Of a DNA stretch of 64,000 bases, positions 61,832-64,000 are shown in pieces. Numbering within the stretch: the first letter of the stretch is position 1; each line of letters begins with the position of its first letter. Origin of the DNA: Cognatazoarcus halotolerans (GTDB lineage Bacteria; Pseudomonadota; Gammaproteobacteria; Burkholderiales; Rhodocyclaceae); contig NZ_WUAF01000001.1 of assembly GCF_009800965.1 (NCBI RefSeq), positions 124,001 to 188,000 of the forward strand, in the 5' to 3' direction. Below the pieces are notes generated by a model, which saw nothing but the letters and a program-made list of their open reading frames with translations, searched no databases and was not told the DNA's origin. Both the position numbers and the translations under genes were made by a program.

Positions 61832-64000
61832 ATGACTTCTCCGAGCGACCTGGACAGCGGCCCGCTGGCATGGGTGAAGGGCGAGATCGACCTCGCCCTC
61901 GAACGCGCCGAAGAGGCCCTCAAGGCAGCAGTCGACGCGCCGGACCGCGGCGCGCGCCTGCAGTTTGCGCAGACCCATCTGCACCAGGTGCGTGGTGCAC
62001 TGGCCATCGTCGGCCTTGAAGGCCTCACTGTCTTCAGCGACGGCCTCGACCGCCTGCTGGCAGAGCTCGCCCGCGAAGAAAGACCCTATTCGCCAGAAAT
62101 CAGCGCGCTGTGCCTGCGCTGTGTCGCCGCACTTGGCAACTACCTTGATGAACTCAGTCACGGCGTGCCCGACCGGGCCCTGCGCCTGCTACCGCTGCTG
62201 CGCGAGATTGCGACTGCCCGAGGAGTGACCGAACCTGCAGCGGCAGAGCTTTTCTTTCCCGATCTCGGCGCCCGCCTGCCGCGCCGTGATGCGCCGCTAC
62301 CCGCCGACGCGGCGGACCAGCTGCGCCAGCAGCTCAAACACCTGCGGGCGCGTTACCAGGCGGGCCTGCTCTCACTGATCAAGCACGCCGATTCCGCTGA
62401 CGGCCCGCATGCGATGGCGGACGTCGCCAGTGCGATCGAGAATCTCGAGGCACTGCCTTCGAACCGTGCATTCTGGTGGAGCGTCCACGCTCTGTTCGAC
62501 AGCATGGCCGAAGGCGCGCTGCGCGGAGACCCTGCAGCGCGGCAGATTTGCAGCCGGGTCGACGCACATTTGCGCAAGATGGCCACGGGGCCTGTCAGCG
62601 CCCCCTTGCAGTTCCACCGCGAAGTCCTCTACAGGCTTGCGGTTTCGCCCGTGGTCAGCGCCGCGGGCGCGCAGGTCCGCACGCTCTATCGACTCGACCA
62701 GCTGATCCCCGAGGCCGGCTCCGCCCTCTGCGAACAACCGCTCGGCCCGCTGCTGGCCCAGTTGCGTACCCGGTTCGCCGAGGCCCGCGACACCTGGGAC
62801 CGCTTTGCAGGCGGACTCGCAGTAGCCCTGCCGCAGTTCGAGGAAGAGCTCGCGCGAACCATCGAAGCCGGCGGAGCACTGGGACGCCCCGCATTCCGGC
62901 GACTCTTGGGAAAGCTGTCGGAGGTGGTGTCGTGGTTGCGGCAGGACCCGCTGCGCTTCGACGAAGCGCTCGCGCTCGAGGTGGCGTCGGCGATCATGCT
63001 CGCCGAAACGGCTCTCGATACCGGGCGCGTGCCCGATACTGCCTTTGCATCGCAGGTCGCACAGTGCGAAGCCCGGCTCGAAGCGCTCACCGGCCAGACC
63101 GACGTACAGGACCTGGCAACAGGCGATCTTCCCGATGCGGTGCTGCAGGCCCAGGAGCGCATGGCGCTCAGCCAGCTCTCGCGCGAGATGCAGGTCAATC
63201 TGGCCCAGGTCGAGCAGACCCTCGACGACTTCTTCCGCCGTCCCGAGCGGCGTGGGGCGCTACCGGCACTGCAGACCCCACTCAAGCAGATCGAGGGTGC
63301 GCTCAACCTGCTCGGCGAGAGCCGTGCCGTCGAAGTCGTGAAAGACTGCGCGGGACGCATTGCGGTCCTCGCCGAGGGCGCAACCGAAAGCGAGACGGAC
63401 GACTACGAATACCTCGCCCACCATCTGTCGGCGCTGGGTTTCTTCATTGGCGAACTGCAACGCGGCCAAGCTGACCTCGACCGACTGCTGAATCCCGATC
63501 AGCCGGCGGCAGACATCGACGATACGGCCGCCCCCCGCGAGGCCCTGCCTGTCGCTGGAGAGGCTGTCGAAATCGCCGAAGCGCCGGCCTCCCTCCCCCA
63601 ACCCGAACCGCCCGGGATCACGATCCCCCCCGACGACTTCACCGACGATCACGCCGAACCGGAACCGATGGAATCGGTGGCGGCGGAAGCCGTCTCGCCG
63701 CCACCCACCGCTGCGCCGCTTCAGGCTCCGCCATCCGAAGACTTGCTCACCGCGAGCGATTCCGAGATCGACTCGGAATTGCTCGATATCTTCATCGAAG
63801 AGAGCCACGAGGTTCTCGACAGCATCGCTCGACATCTCGAACTTTCCCGGGGAAATCCAGCCAACAGCGAGACGCTCACCACCATCCGCCGCGGCTTTCA
63901 TACCCTCAAGGGCAGCGGCCGGATGGTCGGTCTCCTCGCGCTGGGCGATGCCGCATGGGGTCTCGAGCAGACCCTGAACCGCTGGCTGCAGATGGAATGG
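61832..64000 (+). CDS. chpA: Chemotaxis-like hybrid kinase ChpA/PilL (3' end outside window)
   Basis: 723 codons are visible and the frame is open at the end. Region 1 (about 30-120) is an HPt-like helical bundle with HQVRGALAIVG, His at residue 51. A long FimL-like helical region follows (about 150-550), then an acidic Pro-rich linker (about 560-640), then a canonical HPt (about 640-723) with HTLKGSGRMVG, His at 690. More HPt domains, the kinase core, CheW and a receiver are expected beyond the window. It should phosphorylate PilG and PilH. It begins 21 bases after pilJ. Confidence 0.92.
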   Translation, partial: MTSPSDLDSGPLAWVKGEIDLALERAEEALKAAVDAPDRGARLQFAQTHLHQVRGALAIVGLEGLTVFSDGLDRLLAELAREERPYSPEISALCLRCVAALGNYLDELSHGVPDRALRLLPLLREIATARGVTEPAAAELFFPDLGARLPRRDAPLPADAADQLRQQLKHLRARYQAGLLSLIKHADSADGPHAMADVASAIENLEALPSNRAFWWSVHALFDSMAEGALRGDPAARQICSRVDAHLRKMATGPVSAPLQFHREVLYRLAVSPVVSAAGAQVRTLYRLDQLIPEAGSALCEQPLGPLLAQLRTRFAEARDTWDRFAGGLAVALPQFEEELARTIEAGGALGRPAFRRLLGKLSEVVSWLRQDPLRFDEALALEVASAIMLAETALDTGRVPDTAFASQVAQCEARLEALTGQTDVQDLATGDLPDAVLQAQERMALSQLSREMQVNLAQVEQTLDDFFRRPERRGALPALQTPLKQIEGALNLLGESRAVEVVKDCAGRIAVLAEGATESETDDYEYLAHHLSALGFFIGELQRGQADLDRLLNPDQPAADIDDTAAPREALPVAGEAVEIAEAPASLPQPEPPGITIPPDDFTDDHAEPEPMESVAAEAVSPPPTAAPLQAPPSEDLLTASDSEIDSELLDIFIEESHEVLDSIARHLELSRGNPANSETLTTIRRGFHTLKGSGRMVGLLALGDAAWGLEQTLNRWLQMEW

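Overview
The window is high-GC, gene-dense DNA that most likely comes from a Rhodocyclales-type betaproteobacterium (Thauera / Azoarcus / Aromatoleum relatives). This is inferred from the gene set: a pilGHIJ-chpA twitching cluster, PEP-CTERM exported proteins, a NasT-controlled nitrate transporter, many cyclic-di-GMP proteins and a TPP-riboswitch thiC. No rRNA, tRNA, CRISPR array, insertion sequence or phage gene was seen. It reads as ordinary chromosome with a few accessory blocks.

Layout. 1-5.4 kb: the 3' part of a CHASE-PAS-PAS-GGDEF-EAL protein, then a secreted PEP-CTERM nuclease/phosphatase. 5.4-9.5 kb (minus strand): nitrate-type ABC transporter nrtABC and its antiterminator gene nasT. 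Between nasT and nrtA lies an almost complete control region: two NtrC-like sites, a sigma-54 promoter, tandem ANTAR hexaloop hairpins and an intrinsic terminator that overlaps the second hairpin. 9.6-13.4 kb: an ArsS-like radical SAM gene, a sodium:solute symporter and a secreted protein of unknown function. 13.5-17 kb: a Cache-HAMP-GGDEF cyclase, an HDOD protein, a YkvA-like protein and a second-copy IF-1.

17.5-24.5 kb: eight tightly packed plus-strand genes. They encode a TVP38/TMEM64 protein, a mercuric-reductase-like flavoprotein, DUF547, a DUF1223 thioredoxin-like protein, two sugar transferases of the types associated with rSAM/selenodomain proteins, DUF3047, and an oxidoreductase resembling the N-terminal extension of some SelD proteins. 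This is the best candidate here for a poorly described pathway, possibly an arsenic- or selenium-containing sugar/lipid. 24.5-35.6 kb: DEAD-box helicase, ankyrin protein, a MacAB-like exporter with two permeases, a PAS-GAF histidine kinase and an adhesin/alpha-carbonic anhydrase fusion.

35.7-40.3 kb: thiD, a sucrose-phosphorylase-like enzyme, and riboswitch-controlled thiC whose ribosome binding site can be closed by an exact 8-bp hairpin. 40.5-48 kb: a PEP-CTERM protein behind a sigma-54 promoter, a methyltransferase-like protein, a PilJ-sensor diguanylate cyclase, a YkgJ protein, an HD-GYP phosphodiesterase, uppP, a YqiA-like esterase and a methyltransferase. 48-54 kb: RNB-family ribonuclease, tonB, aroE, mtgA and mgtE. 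54-58 kb: an alpha/beta hydrolase, hemL, thiE and a degenerate thiD-like gene. 58-64 kb: rubredoxin and pilG-pilH-pilI-pilJ-chpA, the last cut by the window end.

Two themes recur. Cyclic-di-GMP and surface behaviour are represented by three GGDEF proteins, one EAL domain, one HD-GYP protein, an HDOD protein and the Pil-Chp system. Thiamine synthesis is split over three places. Nitrogen control is clearest at nrtABC, where NtrC/sigma-54 initiation and NasT antitermination can be read directly from the DNA.
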